A stretch of 54,692 nucleotides of DNA, from NCBI RefSeq assembly GCF_000423165.1, contig NZ_AUHL01000009.1, forward strand, positions 1 through 54,692, read 5' to 3'. The notes under the pieces were generated by a model, which saw nothing but the letters and a program-made list of their open reading frames with translations, was not told where the DNA came from and did not search any database. A program made the translations under genes and the position numbers. Source of the stretch: Pseudidiomarina sediminum DSM 21906 (GTDB taxonomy: Bacteria; Pseudomonadota; Gammaproteobacteria; Enterobacterales; Alteromonadaceae). Below are positions 26,577 to 37,200 of this stretch, piece by piece. Each line of letters starts with the position of its first letter. Positions within the stretch are counted from its first letter, which is position 1.

Positions 26577-27582
26577 AGCGCTCAAGCATACGTTGCGCCT
26601 GAATCCAGCGCGGATGATTTTGTAGGGTTGGCATGCCCATCGCCGCTGCTTTTGAAAGGCGCTCGTAACAACTGTTCGCTTGCGCGCCAGCATCCGCCAC
26701 ATAGGTTTCCAGTGACACCAATACCGCCTCGGCACCAGCCCGATCGTTACACGCCAGCACCATATTACATCCAGCTTTGAGTGCTGCATGGGCGCGCTCA
26801 GGCATACTCCCGGCGATATGCGCAGCCGCCATAGCAAGATCATCACTGAAAATGACGCCACTAAAGCCTAGTTGAGCACGCAAAACATGCTGTAGCCACC
26901 GTTCGGAGAAGCCTGCAGGCTTATCATCCACATCTGGATAAATGACGTGCGCAGGCATAATGGCATCTAAGCAATTAATGAGCTCGACAAAAGGCGGTAA
27001 ATCCGTAGTACGGATAGCTTCCCATGGACGTTCATCGACCGGCATAGCGATGTGCGAGTCTGCTTGCACTGAACCATGCCCGGGGAAGTGCTTGCCTGTC
27101 GTTTTCATTCCCGCTTGGCGCATGCCTTTAAGCACCCCGCGCGCCAAATGAATCACTTGCTGCGGGTTGTCTGCAAAAGCACGATCGCCAATCACTTCAC
27201 TAATGCCATTCACATCCAACACGGGGGCAAAGCTAATATCAATATCTACTGCCAGCACTTCACTCGCCATTAGCCAACCAATTTCTTGCGCCATTGATTG
27301 CGCTTCTTCTTCGTTGCTGGCGACATCAGCAATACGGCCCATGGCAGGAATGCGAGAAAATTCTTCACGAAATCGCTGGACACGGCCACCTTCATGGTCG
27401 ACCGCAAGAATCAAAGGGTTACGTGCCGCCGCTCGGGTTTGACGAACCAATTCATGGAGCTGTTCCATAGAGGCAAAGTTGCGGCTGAAAAAAATCACAC
27501 CACCCACAGCCGGGTGCGCCAGCAGCTCACGCTCTGCAGCACTTAGCTCGGTACCTTCAAGGTCAATCATCACAGCGGTCAT
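26569..27582 (-). CDS. nagZ: Beta-N-acetylhexosaminidase (peptidoglycan recycling)
   Basis: The 337-residue glycoside hydrolase family 3 enzyme has the catalytic His/Asp loop [14 protein letters not shown] (about residues 165-178) and the substrate motif [10 protein letters not shown]. The C-terminal nucleophile region is [10 protein letters not shown]. NagZ removes GlcNAc from anhydro-muropeptides in the cytoplasm. It is not coupled to a neighbouring operon and converges with queC. Confidence 0.96.
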   Translation of the reverse strand: MTAVMIDLEGTELSAAERELLAHPAVGGVIFFSRNFASMEQLHELVRQTRAAARNPLILAVDHEGGRVQRFREEFSRIPAMGRIADVASNEEEAQSMAQEIGWLMASEVLAVDIDISFAPVLDVNGISEVIGDRAFADNPQQVIHLARGVLKGMRQAGMKTTGKHFPGHGSVQADSHIAMPVDERPWEAIRTTDLPPFVELINCLDAIMPAHVIYPDVDDKPAGFSERWLQHVLRAQLGFSGVIFSDDLAMAAAHIAGSMPERAHAALKAGCNMVLACNDRAGAEAVLVSLETYVADAGAQANSCYERLSKAAAMGMPTLQNHPRWIQAQRMLERFN

Positions 27583-27719
27583 ACAAATCCCATTTTTAAC
27601 TAAACTGTAAAGAGAGGCAGTGTGCCAAAATTCATGCAGAAGGTCACTAGCGTTTTTTCACGCTAGACTTTCTCTTGGTGAATGTTATAAGTATGGAAGT
27701 CTTCAGACAGGTGATAGTT

Positions 27720-29054
27720 ATGACTTCGACGTTACAATCAAACTTAAAACGCGCACTCTTGTGCAGTTGTCTACCACTGTTGATTAGCTGTGGTGGCAGT
27801 AGTGGCTCAACCAACACTGGCGGTGATCTTGATGTACCCGACTCTGGCAGCTGTTCCGTTGGCGAGGAAAAAAACTATTTCCTCAACTACATGCGCGACG
27901 ACTACTTTTGGTATCAGGACATTCCAAGTAACGTTGACACTGGCAACTACAACGATGTTTACCAGTTACTGGATGGTATCCGTAGCCCAGTCGACCGCTT
28001 TAGCTTTATATTGACCCAAGAACAGTACGAGCAGCGCTATATAAACGCTGAGTATATCGGTTTTGGTTTCTCGACCCGTGTCAGTGGCTCGCGTCTGTTT
28101 ATCAATTATGTCTATGAAGATTCTCCAGCAACGTCGGTTGGGATGACGCGCGGCGCTGAAATCCTCAGCATCGATGGTACCTCGGTGGCGAGCTTAATCG
28201 CCAACAACCAGCTCAACGATGCCTTCGGTGCAGCCCAGTCGGGCGTGACCCGAACATTACGTTGGCGCGCCGTGAACCAAACCGAGCGTGAAAGTGTGCT
28301 CACCAAACAAGCGGTAGAAACCAATACGGTTCTCGCGACACAAAGCTTTGCCCTTGATGGCAAAGCAATAGGCTATTACGTACTGAACAGTTTTATCAAC
28401 CGTACCGGTAGTGACTTAAACGATGCCTATAATCAACTTGCTGGGGTTGATGAACTGATCATTGATGTGCGCTATAACGGTGGAGGCATTATCAAATATG
28501 GTGTCCAAGCCGCAACGCAAGCTGCGGGCAATAATGTCATCGGTAACACGGCGGTGCAACTGCGCTACAACGATAAGAACACCGATAACAACAAAGCCTA
28601 TTTGTTTGAACTTGGTGAGGGCATCCAGCAACTGAATCTTGATCGCGTTTTTGTCTTAACCACAGGAGCAAGTTGCTCCACTTCAGAACTCATCATCAAT
28701 AGCTTAACCCCTTATGTGGATGTGGTCGTTATCGGTCAACCCACCTGTGGTAAGCCCGTTGGTCAGTCACCCGACCGGTTCTGCGATAAAATCAGCTTTG
28801 TTATCAACTTTGAGACGGTGAATGCGAATGGCGAAGGCCGCTACTTCGATGGGCTACCCGTCACCTGCCCTGCGACGGATAGTATTGTCGGTGATTGGGG
28901 GGCGGAGAACGACCCACTGTTACTCCAAGCACGACACTTTATCAGTTATGGTAGCTGCCGCCCACAAGCGTCAGGGGGGGTGCAACAAGCTTCGGTCACA
29001 CATCGTGTTGATGAGCCTATGACGTTACCCGAGCAATGGAAGCGTGAGTTTTAA
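27720..29054 (+). CDS. S41 family (C-terminal processing) peptidase-like lipoprotein
   Basis: ATG at 27720 gives 444 residues with lipobox LISC (Cys24) followed by a Gly/Ser-rich linker, so it is probably membrane-anchored. A PDZ-like segment (about 120-170, RLFINYVYEDSPATSVGM) precedes the tail-specific protease domain with LIIDVRYNGGG, the nucleophile loop TTGASCSTSELI and PTCGKPVG supplying the presumed catalytic Lys. Six or more Cys suggest disulfides outside the cytosol. The substrate is unknown. It is monocistronic. Confidence 0.85.
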   Translation: MTSTLQSNLKRALLCSCLPLLISCGGSSGSTNTGGDLDVPDSGSCSVGEEKNYFLNYMRDDYFWYQDIPSNVDTGNYNDVYQLLDGIRSPVDRFSFILTQEQYEQRYINAEYIGFGFSTRVSGSRLFINYVYEDSPATSVGMTRGAEILSIDGTSVASLIANNQLNDAFGAAQSGVTRTLRWRAVNQTERESVLTKQAVETNTVLATQSFALDGKAIGYYVLNSFINRTGSDLNDAYNQLAGVDELIIDVRYNGGGIIKYGVQAATQAAGNNVIGNTAVQLRYNDKNTDNNKAYLFELGEGIQQLNLDRVFVLTTGASCSTSELIINSLTPYVDVVVIGQPTCGKPVGQSPDRFCDKISFVINFETVNANGEGRYFDGLPVTCPATDSIVGDWGAENDPLLLQARHFISYGSCRPQASGGVQQASVTHRVDEPMTLPEQWKREF

Positions 29055-29065
29055 CCCACGCTTCC
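29038..29065. terminator. Hairpin between the S41 gene and radA
   Basis: GGAAGCGTG (29038-29046) pairs perfectly with CACGCTTCC (29057-29065), spanning the S41 stop codon. The tail is only weakly T-rich, so it is a weak intrinsic terminator or stability hairpin for the convergent pair. Confidence 0.5.
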
Positions 29066-29071
29066 AGTCGT

Positions 29072-30433
29072 TTAAATTGCCTCAAGCGCTTGTTGCAGGT
29101 TTTTTACCGCAATGACTTCCATGCCTTCAATAGGTTCCTTGGGCCGGTTACCTGCTGCGACAACGGCGCGCTTAAAGCCGTGCTTCGCGGCTTCGTTTAA
29201 ACGTGCTTGACCATTTTGTACCGGTCGAATCTCACCAGCCAAGCCTACCTCACCAAAAACGATAAGATCACGCGGCAACGGCTGCTCACGGAAACTTGAA
29301 ACAATGGCTAACAGCAATGCCAAATCAGCCCCTGTCTCAGTCACGCGCACGCCGCCCACCACGTTAACAAACACATCCTGATCCGACATGTGTAGGCCGC
29401 CATGGCGATGTAAAACAGCCAGCAACATGGCTAATCGGGTGGCTTCAGTTCCAACCGCGACGCGGCGTGGATTGGCCAGCTGACTCGCATCCACGAGAGC
29501 TTGTAACTCTACCAATAAGGGCCGTGTCCCTTCCCAAATAACCATGACCACTGAGCCGTTACCATGCTCTTCACCACGCTGTAGGAAAATCGCCGATGGG
29601 TTGCTGACTTCTTTCAAGCCTTGCCCGGTCATCGCAAAAACGCCGAGCTCATTAGCCGGACCAAACCGGTTCTTATGGCCGCGCAAGGTGCGAAAACGCG
29701 AGTCAGCGGTGCCCTCGAGCAAAATCGAGGCATCGATACAATGTTCTAATACTTTCGGCCCTGCCAACGAGCCATCTTTAGTCACATGGCCCACCATAAT
29801 TATGGCAACGCCTTTTTGTTTGGCGTAGCGCGTCAAATACGCAGCTGATTCGCGCACCTGAGACACGCTGCCTGGGGCAGATTGAATATCAGCGAGATGC
29901 ATCACCTGAATCGAGTCAATCACCATAATTTTGGGTTGTTCAGCATCAGCCAAATTGCATATAGTCTCGACAGAAGTCTCCGCGAGCATACGCAACTTAT
30001 CACTGGGCAAACCCAAGCGTTGTGCGCGCAATGCTACCTGCTGCAAGGATTCTTCACCTGTAACATACAGTGTCGGCATTTTCGCTGCCAATTGGCACAT
30101 GGTTTGCAGCAGCAAGGTACTTTTACCAGCCCCCGGCGAGCCGCCAATAAGTATCGCCGACCCGGGCACAATCCCGCCACCGAGCACCCGGTCAAACTCT
30201 TGGTACGTACTACTAAAACGAGGTAAATCTTCTAAATTCACTTCCGCGAGGGTTTGCACTTTGGCTTGCGTCGCGCCAGCAAAGCCTCGTCGTTCAACCG
30301 CAGCAGTCTTCGCGCTGGCAAGTCGTACCTCACTCAATGAGTTCCAAGCTTTACATTCGGTACATTGGCCCAGCCAGCGGACAAAGTCTGCACCACATTC
30401 ATTACATACATAGGCTGTTTTTGCTTTCGCCAT
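29072..30433 (-). CDS. radA: DNA repair protein RadA
   Basis: The protein has 453 residues. It has an N-terminal zinc finger (CNECG ... CTECKAW, residues 9-31), a RecA-like ATPase with Walker A GGSPGAGKST (around 95-104), the RadA-specific KNRFG motif and a C-terminal Lon-like domain. It promotes branch migration and processing of recombination intermediates. It lies 4 bp downstream of serB, as in E. coli serB-radA. Confidence 0.97.
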   Translation of the reverse strand: MAKAKTAYVCNECGADFVRWLGQCTECKAWNSLSEVRLASAKTAAVERRGFAGATQAKVQTLAEVNLEDLPRFSSTYQEFDRVLGGGIVPGSAILIGGSPGAGKSTLLLQTMCQLAAKMPTLYVTGEESLQQVALRAQRLGLPSDKLRMLAETSVETICNLADAEQPKIMVIDSIQVMHLADIQSAPGSVSQVRESAAYLTRYAKQKGVAIIMVGHVTKDGSLAGPKVLEHCIDASILLEGTADSRFRTLRGHKNRFGPANELGVFAMTGQGLKEVSNPSAIFLQRGEEHGNGSVVMVIWEGTRPLLVELQALVDASQLANPRRVAVGTEATRLAMLLAVLHRHGGLHMSDQDVFVNVVGGVRVTETGADLALLLAIVSSFREQPLPRDLIVFGEVGLAGEIRPVQNGQARLNEAAKHGFKRAVVAAGNRPKEPIEGMEVIAVKNLQQALEAI

Positions 30434-30436
30434 AGC

Positions 30437-31090
30437 TTATTTCTCTAATGCTTGGAGGTGATGCGCGAGTTGCATCAAATCTGGCGTATCGAGGCAAACA
30501 TCAGCGACCTCGCGTAACGCAGTTTTCGCGCAATAAGCAACCCCTAATCCAGCGACAGCTAACATGGCACTATCGTTTGCGCCATCTCCCACCGCGATAG
30601 TATTGTGCAACGGAATATCCCATTGCTCAGCAAGTTGCTGTAAGTAGGTAGCTTTATAGTGCGCGTCAACAATAGGTTCAGCCACCTCGCCAGTGAGTTT
30701 ATCGCCTTGCCATAACAAGGTGTTGGCATGGTGCGCGTCCAACGCTAGCGCCTGCGCGACCTGTTCAGAAAACCACGTAAAGCCCCCTGAAACCAATGCT
30801 GCGCGCCAGCCGTGTTGATGAAACCATTCGATCAGTTGGAGCGCACCGACGGATAAGGGCAACGGCTGAAACAATTCTGCCAACTTCGAGCGTTCAACAC
30901 CCGCCAACAATTGCACACGTGCGCGCAGGCTTTCCGCGAAATCGAGCTCTCCGCGCATGGCGGCCTCGGTAACTGCACTCACTTCCGCCTTTTTCCCTAC
31001 TAAGTCTGCTAACTCATCAATACATTCAATGGTAATGAGCGTGGAGTCCATATCGAACACAACCAAGCCCGGTTGCTGTAAAGTTATCAT
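30437..31090 (-). CDS. serB: Phosphoserine phosphatase (short form)
   Basis: ATG at 31090 gives 217 residues. HAD motifs are complete: VFDMDSTL (nucleophile Asp), SGGF and VGDGANDSAML. The enzyme makes L-serine from phosphoserine. E. coli SerB (322 residues) has an extra N-terminal region of about 100 residues that is absent here. A longer frame to 31177 would overlap the smp promoter and adds no known domain. The gene is divergent from smp and upstream of radA. Confidence 0.92.
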   Translation of the reverse strand: MITLQQPGLVVFDMDSTLITIECIDELADLVGKKAEVSAVTEAAMRGELDFAESLRARVQLLAGVERSKLAELFQPLPLSVGALQLIEWFHQHGWRAALVSGGFTWFSEQVAQALALDAHHANTLLWQGDKLTGEVAEPIVDAHYKATYLQQLAEQWDIPLHNTIAVGDGANDSAMLAVAGLGVAYCAKTALREVADVCLDTPDLMQLAHHLQALEK

Positions 31091-31145
31091 CTTATCTCGT
31101 GTTCCTTGTTGCTCTGAAAGGGCTGCTCGACGTATAGTTTTGACT

Positions 31146-31709
31146 ATGACTACAAAGCAACATGTTATCAATATCATTCAACTTGTCTATCGTCGTGGCC
31201 GGCGTTTGCTTGCTGCTGTGTTGTTGATCATTCTGATCGAGAACTTTTGGAGCAACATGCAAGAGACCAGCCTAGAAGATTTGCAAGTGCACAGTCAGCA
31301 ACTGCTGGAGCTGATGGCCGAACAAGCCGGCCATGAGGCGCGCTATTGGCTCATTGCCAACGATAAAGAGAAGCTCCAAGTCCTTGTGAATCAGCTCACG
31401 CGTCATCAACTGGTTGAATATAGTGCTATTTATGACAGTTACGGCCAGCTTTTAGTCAGTGCCGATGCCGCCACGGAGCAGCCTGAGCAGGTTTTTGTGT
31501 TAGTTGAAGAGATCCGCGAAGACACTTTGGTGCATGGTTATTTGCACATTGTCGTCAATCAACCGCAGCTGCTAGCAGAGCCGGTCGCAACCCATCAATA
31601 CCTCTCCTATTACGGCCAATATTTGCTACTTTTTGCGATTTTTGCTGGAGTACTCGCGACGTTAACCTTCAATAAATGGCGTTATCGTCGGCTTAAACCG
31701 ATGCGATAA
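31146..31709 (+). CDS. smp: Membrane protein Smp/YtjB (AhpA family)
   Basis: ATG at 31146 gives 187 residues. There are two membrane helices (about 24-41, LLAAVLLIILIENFW, and 157-176, YLLLFAIFAGVLATLTF) around a periplasmic domain of about 110 residues. It is placed divergent to serB-radA exactly as smp/ytjB in E. coli, which together with the topology supports the call. The function of the family is poorly known. The stop overlaps the convergent TatD-family gene by 17 bp. Confidence 0.8.
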   Translation: MTTKQHVINIIQLVYRRGRRLLAAVLLIILIENFWSNMQETSLEDLQVHSQQLLELMAEQAGHEARYWLIANDKEKLQVLVNQLTRHQLVEYSAIYDSYGQLLVSADAATEQPEQVFVLVEEIREDTLVHGYLHIVVNQPQLLAEPVATHQYLSYYGQYLLLFAIFAGVLATLTFNKWRYRRLKPMR

Positions 31710-32466
31710 GCGCACAACTGGTCTGCCAAAGCGTTGTTCGCAGCTCCTCTTCGGGCTCTGTGCGCAACTCAGCTAGGGCATTGACGATTTGTGTCAGCCG
31801 CGCGGGCTCGTTGCGTTGTCCTTGGTGCCCGCACACGGGCATTGCAGGAGCATCAGTCTCCAACACTAGGCTGCTTAACGGTAATTGCGCGATAGCGCGC
31901 CGTGTTTTCTTTGCCCTTGGATAAGTAATCACGCCGCCAACGCCAATCTTAAACCCTCTTTTTACCCACTCGCGGGCTTGCTCATAACTGCCACTAAAGG
32001 CATGTAAAATACCGGCTTGCTCAGGAAGTAATGGCGTAAACGGCTGTAATAACTCAAGCAATTGTTGCTGTGTATCGCGGTGATGAACAATTAGCGGACG
32101 TTGATAGTCGACGGCAAGTTGCACTTGCTGCACAAATAACTGCTCTTGCAATGGCCAAGCCGGACAATGGGCATCAAGACCAATTTCACCGACCCAGAGA
32201 CGTGGATCATGCGCCAGTTCGGTCGCCACCCAAGCAAGATCCTCAGCAGTATGTTGCGCAATAAAGTACGGGTGTAGCCCTACCCCATATGCACACTCAA
32301 CCCCCGGCGTTGCAGGTAAGCGAAAGCGTTCACTTACCCGCTGTGTCCCGGGAATAAGAAACTTACAAACACCAGCGTCGAGCGCGCGTTGAACGACCTC
32401 TTCGCGATCCACATCGAATGCCTCAAAATCGAGGTGACAATGGGTGTCGAAGAGGCCAACGGTCAT
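31693..32466 (-). CDS. yjjV: TatD family metal-dependent hydrolase (YjjV-like)
   Basis: The 257-residue TIM-barrel deoxyribonuclease-like protein has metal ligands in DTHCHLDF, WVGEIGLD, VHHRDT and LETDAP. TatD-family enzymes are Mg2+-dependent nucleases or hydrolases. The neighbourhood (prfC, smp, deo genes) points to the YjjV branch rather than TatD proper; that subfamily choice is inferred. It lies 2 bp downstream of prfC. Confidence 0.85.
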   Translation of the reverse strand: MTVGLFDTHCHLDFEAFDVDREEVVQRALDAGVCKFLIPGTQRVSERFRLPATPGVECAYGVGLHPYFIAQHTAEDLAWVATELAHDPRLWVGEIGLDAHCPAWPLQEQLFVQQVQLAVDYQRPLIVHHRDTQQQLLELLQPFTPLLPEQAGILHAFSGSYEQAREWVKRGFKIGVGGVITYPRAKKTRRAIAQLPLSSLVLETDAPAMPVCGHQGQRNEPARLTQIVNALAELRTEPEEELRTTLWQTSCALIASV

Positions 32467-32468
32467 CC

Positions 32469-34058
32469 TTAGTGCTCGCGCGTATGGTGGAACTGAATAT
32501 CAGGGTAACGTTCAGTCGCCAAGTTTAAGTTAACCATGGTTGGCGCAATGTAGGTTAAGTTGTCACCGCCATCAAGCGCCAGGTTGGCTTCAGCTTTACG
32601 GCGGAACTCATCTAACTTCCGTTCATCATCGCTGTCGACCCAGCGCGCAGTCGCAACGTTGATATTTTCATACACTGCATCAACGTTATATTCTGCTTTC
32701 AGGCGATGCACGACGACATCAAACTGCAGCACACCAACCGCACCTACAATGAGATCGTTATTGATGAGCGGACGGAATACCTGTACCGCCCCTTCTTCCG
32801 AAAGCTGGACCAAGCCTTTTAGTAACTGCTTCTGTTTCAGTGGGTCTTTTAAACGGATGCGACGGAATAGTTCTGGAGCAAAGTTCGGAATACCGCTGAA
32901 CTTAAACTTATCCCCACCAGTAAAGGTATCACCGATTTGAATGGTGCCATGGTTGTGCAGACCAATAATGTCACCCGGGTAAGCCTCTTCAACATGCTCA
33001 CGATCCCCAGCAAGGAAGGTCAGAGCATCAGCAATACGCACGTCTTTACCAATGCGCACCTGATGCATTTTCATGCCTTTTTCATACTTACCCGAGACAA
33101 TCCGCATAAACGCGACGCGGTCACGGTGTTTAGGGTCCATATTCGCCTGAATTTTAAAAACGAAGCCAGAGAACGACGGGTGCGTCGCAGCGACAGCTTC
33201 GCCAGTATCCGTTTCGCGCGGTAACGGCGTTGGTGCCCAGTCGACGAGACCATCAAGCATATGATCGACACCAAAGTTACCTAAAGCGGTACCGAAATAG
33301 ACCGGCGTAAGCTCACCGGCTAAAAATAGTTCTTTATCAAACTCGTTCGAGGCTCCTTTCACGAGCTCAATCTCGTCACGCAGGTCACTCGCATAAGGTC
33401 CAAGGCGCTCATCTAGCTCTGGGTTATCAATCCCTTTGATAATATCCACGTCTTGAATACGGTGACCTTGACCCGTTTTATAAAGCACCACTTCATCTTT
33501 AAGTAAGTGGTACACACCTTTGAAGTTCTTACCTGAACCTATGGGCCACGTAATAGGCGCACACATAATACTGAGCACGCTTTCCACTTCGTCAAGCAAC
33601 TCAAGTGGGTCACGAATGTCACGGTCTAATTTGTTCATAAAAGTGATGATTGGCGTATCACGCAAACGCGTTACTTCCATCAATTTAATGGTCCGGTCTT
33701 CGACACCTTTCGCGCCATCAATCACCATCAAACAAGAGTCAACCGCAGTAAGTGTACGATAGGTATCTTCCGAGAAATCTTCGTGTCCAGGCGTATCAAG
33801 CAGATTGACCAAAGCATCGCGATACGGAAACTGCATCACCGAGGTGGTCACTGAGATACCACGCTCTTTTTCCATTTCCATCCAGTCAGATTTGGCATGC
33901 TGCCCAGATTTCTTACCTTTCACGGTACCCGCTTTTTGCAGCCGTTGCCCATGCAACAATACCTTTTCGGTAATGGTGGTTTTACCCGCATCCGGGTGCG
34001 AGATAATCGCGAAGGTACGACGCTTATTAATTTCTTTCGGTAGATCTAGGTTTGCCAT
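32469..34058 (-). CDS. prfC: Peptide chain release factor 3
   Basis: The 529-residue GTPase matches E. coli RF3. G1 is SHPDAGKTT, the RF3-type switch includes VMQFPYRD, G3 is DTPGHEDF and G4 is NKLDRD. It recycles RF1/RF2 from the ribosome after termination. It forms an apparent two-gene unit with the TatD-family gene downstream. Confidence 0.97.
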   Translation of the reverse strand: MANLDLPKEINKRRTFAIISHPDAGKTTITEKVLLHGQRLQKAGTVKGKKSGQHAKSDWMEMEKERGISVTTSVMQFPYRDALVNLLDTPGHEDFSEDTYRTLTAVDSCLMVIDGAKGVEDRTIKLMEVTRLRDTPIITFMNKLDRDIRDPLELLDEVESVLSIMCAPITWPIGSGKNFKGVYHLLKDEVVLYKTGQGHRIQDVDIIKGIDNPELDERLGPYASDLRDEIELVKGASNEFDKELFLAGELTPVYFGTALGNFGVDHMLDGLVDWAPTPLPRETDTGEAVAATHPSFSGFVFKIQANMDPKHRDRVAFMRIVSGKYEKGMKMHQVRIGKDVRIADALTFLAGDREHVEEAYPGDIIGLHNHGTIQIGDTFTGGDKFKFSGIPNFAPELFRRIRLKDPLKQKQLLKGLVQLSEEGAVQVFRPLINNDLIVGAVGVLQFDVVVHRLKAEYNVDAVYENINVATARWVDSDDERKLDEFRRKAEANLALDGGDNLTYIAPTMVNLNLATERYPDIQFHHTREH

Positions 34059-34212
34059 GGATCACTTCTTTTGGTTTAGACATGGATTGCTGCTGTTTCG
34101 CGCAAATCCGTCGGGTTCATCAGTATTAAGCGCTATTTTCGCTGATCTTGCCGCTAGAAACAATCAAAGGCTGTTGCTGCCGACTGAATCACTTCAGATG
34201 CACGTATTCTGC

Positions 34213-34245
34213 AGCAACAAAAAAGCCACTCCGAAGAGTGGCTTT
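34213..34245 (-). terminator. Rho-independent terminator of the S8 protease gene
   Basis: A perfect 10-bp stem AAAGCCACTC / GAGTGGCTTT closes on the tetraloop CGAA (TTCG on the minus strand) and is followed on the minus strand by TTTTGTTGC. It lies 22 bp after the stop at 34267. Confidence 0.88.
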
Positions 34246-34266
34246 ACCAGGGAGAACAAAACTAGC

Positions 34267-37200
34267 TTAGTTAAGACGGCGACGGAAACACAGTAAACCA
34301 AGCATAGCCATCATCCACCATGCGACACTACCGCTTGATGACGAAGGCGTCTCAGGCTCAGGTTTTGGCGGCGGAGTGCCACCGGTATCCGGCTCTTCAC
34401 CGTCAGAAACAACCGTCAACATGAAACGTGTTGATGCCGCATCTGATGGGTTCTCAACATCACTCACCGTCACCGTAACTTCAACTTCACCGTGGAAGTT
34501 CGCCTTCGGGGTAATTGTGACTGTCGAACCTGACGTGTGACCACTAACTTCAGCACTGATGTTCTCACCGGTGACGGTGATCTCATTCACACTGTTTTCT
34601 TCATCAGCGTAGTAGATCACTAAGTCTTTAAGTGAGGTGTTTTCATCGATACTTTGGTCTACCAAGTCACCGATAGTGATGTTCGACGGCGCGTTGAGGG
34701 TATGGGTCATTTCAATATCCGCCATGCCTTCGACCTTACTCACAGCTGTCACAGTCAATGCTTTACCCACCGCTTCAGCTTGAACTTCAGCCCACATAGT
34801 GACTTGGAATTCAGAGACTTCAGGGCCTTGATAGTCATAACAGATCACCAAGCCATCGGTAAGCACTTCATCCAGGTTTTCATACGCCACTTGCTTACCA
34901 AGGAAGCCTTCTAAAGGACCAAAGGTATGCGCTGGGCCACGATAACCTTGCAAGCCAATTGAGCCACGACCATCTTGACTGCCAAAATCAATGTTGTCGT
35001 ACGCCATGATCAGCTCGTACTCACCGTCGCCGTGCAAGGTGTTAACATTGAACAGCAACTCAAAGTCAAAGCGGTCATCACGCTCGGTCCACTCGAAAGC
35101 ACCATTAGGCTTGATGTCAGTAAAGGCATAAGAGCGCGCATTATCGAACTCGACGATGCCCCAACCTGACGCTGTTGTTGCAATCGAAATACCCTCAGGA
35201 TCAAACGGACTTTGCAACAATGGCAAGCTCATCATGTCACCGTTGGTGAAGTTTTGGGCGCGCCACAACGGGGCAATTTGCTCGTACGGTAATCCATTGT
35301 TTGGCAATGGGAAGTGGAAACCGCCAAACAACGGCGCACCTTCCATAAAGGCAATCATCCCGGTCGCACGGATTTCAATGCCATTCACAACGCCAGTCGT
35401 CATATAATCGGTGTTGTTATACAAATGCACACTGTCATACAAACCGCCAAAGAGCTGCGAAACAGGTAAAATATAGCCTTCACTATGGACAATGTTGCCG
35501 TTCTTACCCGGCAGCACAAAGCCAAACTCATCTTCCTCTACTGGCGCGAAACCACCCAGCACCGGCACGATACCAAACTCAACCAAATCGACATAACCAC
35601 CGGCATTTGCATTGCCAAAATCCGGGGTACGGCAACTGGCATCCGCAAGATTGGTGGTGACCTTGTAGTCAGGTGCAATAGTGCTAGTGTCAGGTTGCAC
35701 CCCAGCGATCACCACAGATTGCCCTTCTTGCGTGAGCTCACTGGTATACTCCACTTTATTACTATCGACCCGAAGAACTTTTAGCCCTTCAGGCAATTCA
35801 CTGTGGATTTCAAACGCTCGATCGCTCCCCGACTGGTTAGCTAAGACATTGAAGTTAAAACCAACAATATCGCCTTTTTGTGCCGCTGTTTGGGTCGCAG
35901 AAAGGCTCACGTCATCTTCGCCACGCGCCAGCTTAAGCGCAACCTTACCGATGTTGCCAAGGTTCACTTCAGAAGTGCCGAAATCAATCATCGAGTAAAA
36001 GAGGTCGCCTTCGGTCATCTCAGGCATTGACCAGCCCAACGTCACCGTACTCGGTTGACGACCGTCAGAATAAGGTACGGACACGCTCATATCTGATGCA
36101 ATAACATCCTCAACAACCGCAATCGCGACCTTATAGCTTTCGGTAATGCCGTCGTACTCGCCTTCGATCCAGCCCTTTTTCGAGTTGTGGAACACAACCC
36201 AGTAATTCCCCTCTTCAGGATTGTTCACGTTACAGAAGTTTTTGTAAATCATATGTGTCGAAACACACAAGATCTCTTCATCAAGATCTGGAACTTGGTT
36301 GCCGTTGTAGTCTTTACCGATATACACGGAAAAGTTACCCAAGTCTTGGTGACCTTTGAGTTCAGAGTCGACGAGCTCAGTCACTTCAGCAACAAGGCGT
36401 TTACTTCCCTGCGGCACATACACCCAAGTCAAATCCGTAGCGTCATCTAAACGCTCTTCATGACTCCCCTTATCCTCGCGCGTGCTCCACGGGCGATAGT
36501 AATCAAGGTCTTTTGGCAAAGTAATGACTTTTTGCTCAGCTTTGACCGGCTGATACACACGGCCAAGGTTGTTGCCTTCTGGCAAATCGATGCCATTGAA
36601 GTCTTGCGAACCATCATTTCGATGCGCTACGACTGACAAGTTTGACGGCATACCATTGGCGTCATATTTGAATACCATCGGCCAATGCATGGCTGGACTG
36701 CGGTCACTCACTTCTTGGAAACGCAGCGTTGAGTGCAGCTCAACTTCCGAGTTACTAAAGGGATCTTGCGTATCCATCACCGATGCGGTCACCACAATGG
36801 TTTGCGTTTCGCCAGCCTGCAAGGTGAATTCAGTAGGATGCGCTTCAATCGTGATCCCATTTTGTTGGAACTGCTGTTTCGCATCGAACGCCCAGTTCAC
36901 CACATCATCATGGCTAACCTGCCAAGTTCCATCTTTGGTCGCGCGCACTGTGCGCAACCAAGTACAGGTTGGTTGGCAGTTAAAGTTGACCAGTTGTGGC
37001 AAATTCAAACGATGTACTGCCCCACCATTTTCAGGATCGGCGGCCATGAAATTATCGGCGCTCTCATCCAGCACAAGGCCTGCTTGCACCGCATTCGCGA
37101 CGTTAATGCGCCCAGTACCCGCACGATAAGTGGAAACCGGCATCACTTCTTCTGATGGGCGATTAAAGTAATGATAGGTCACGGTTTCATCAGCTGTTGC

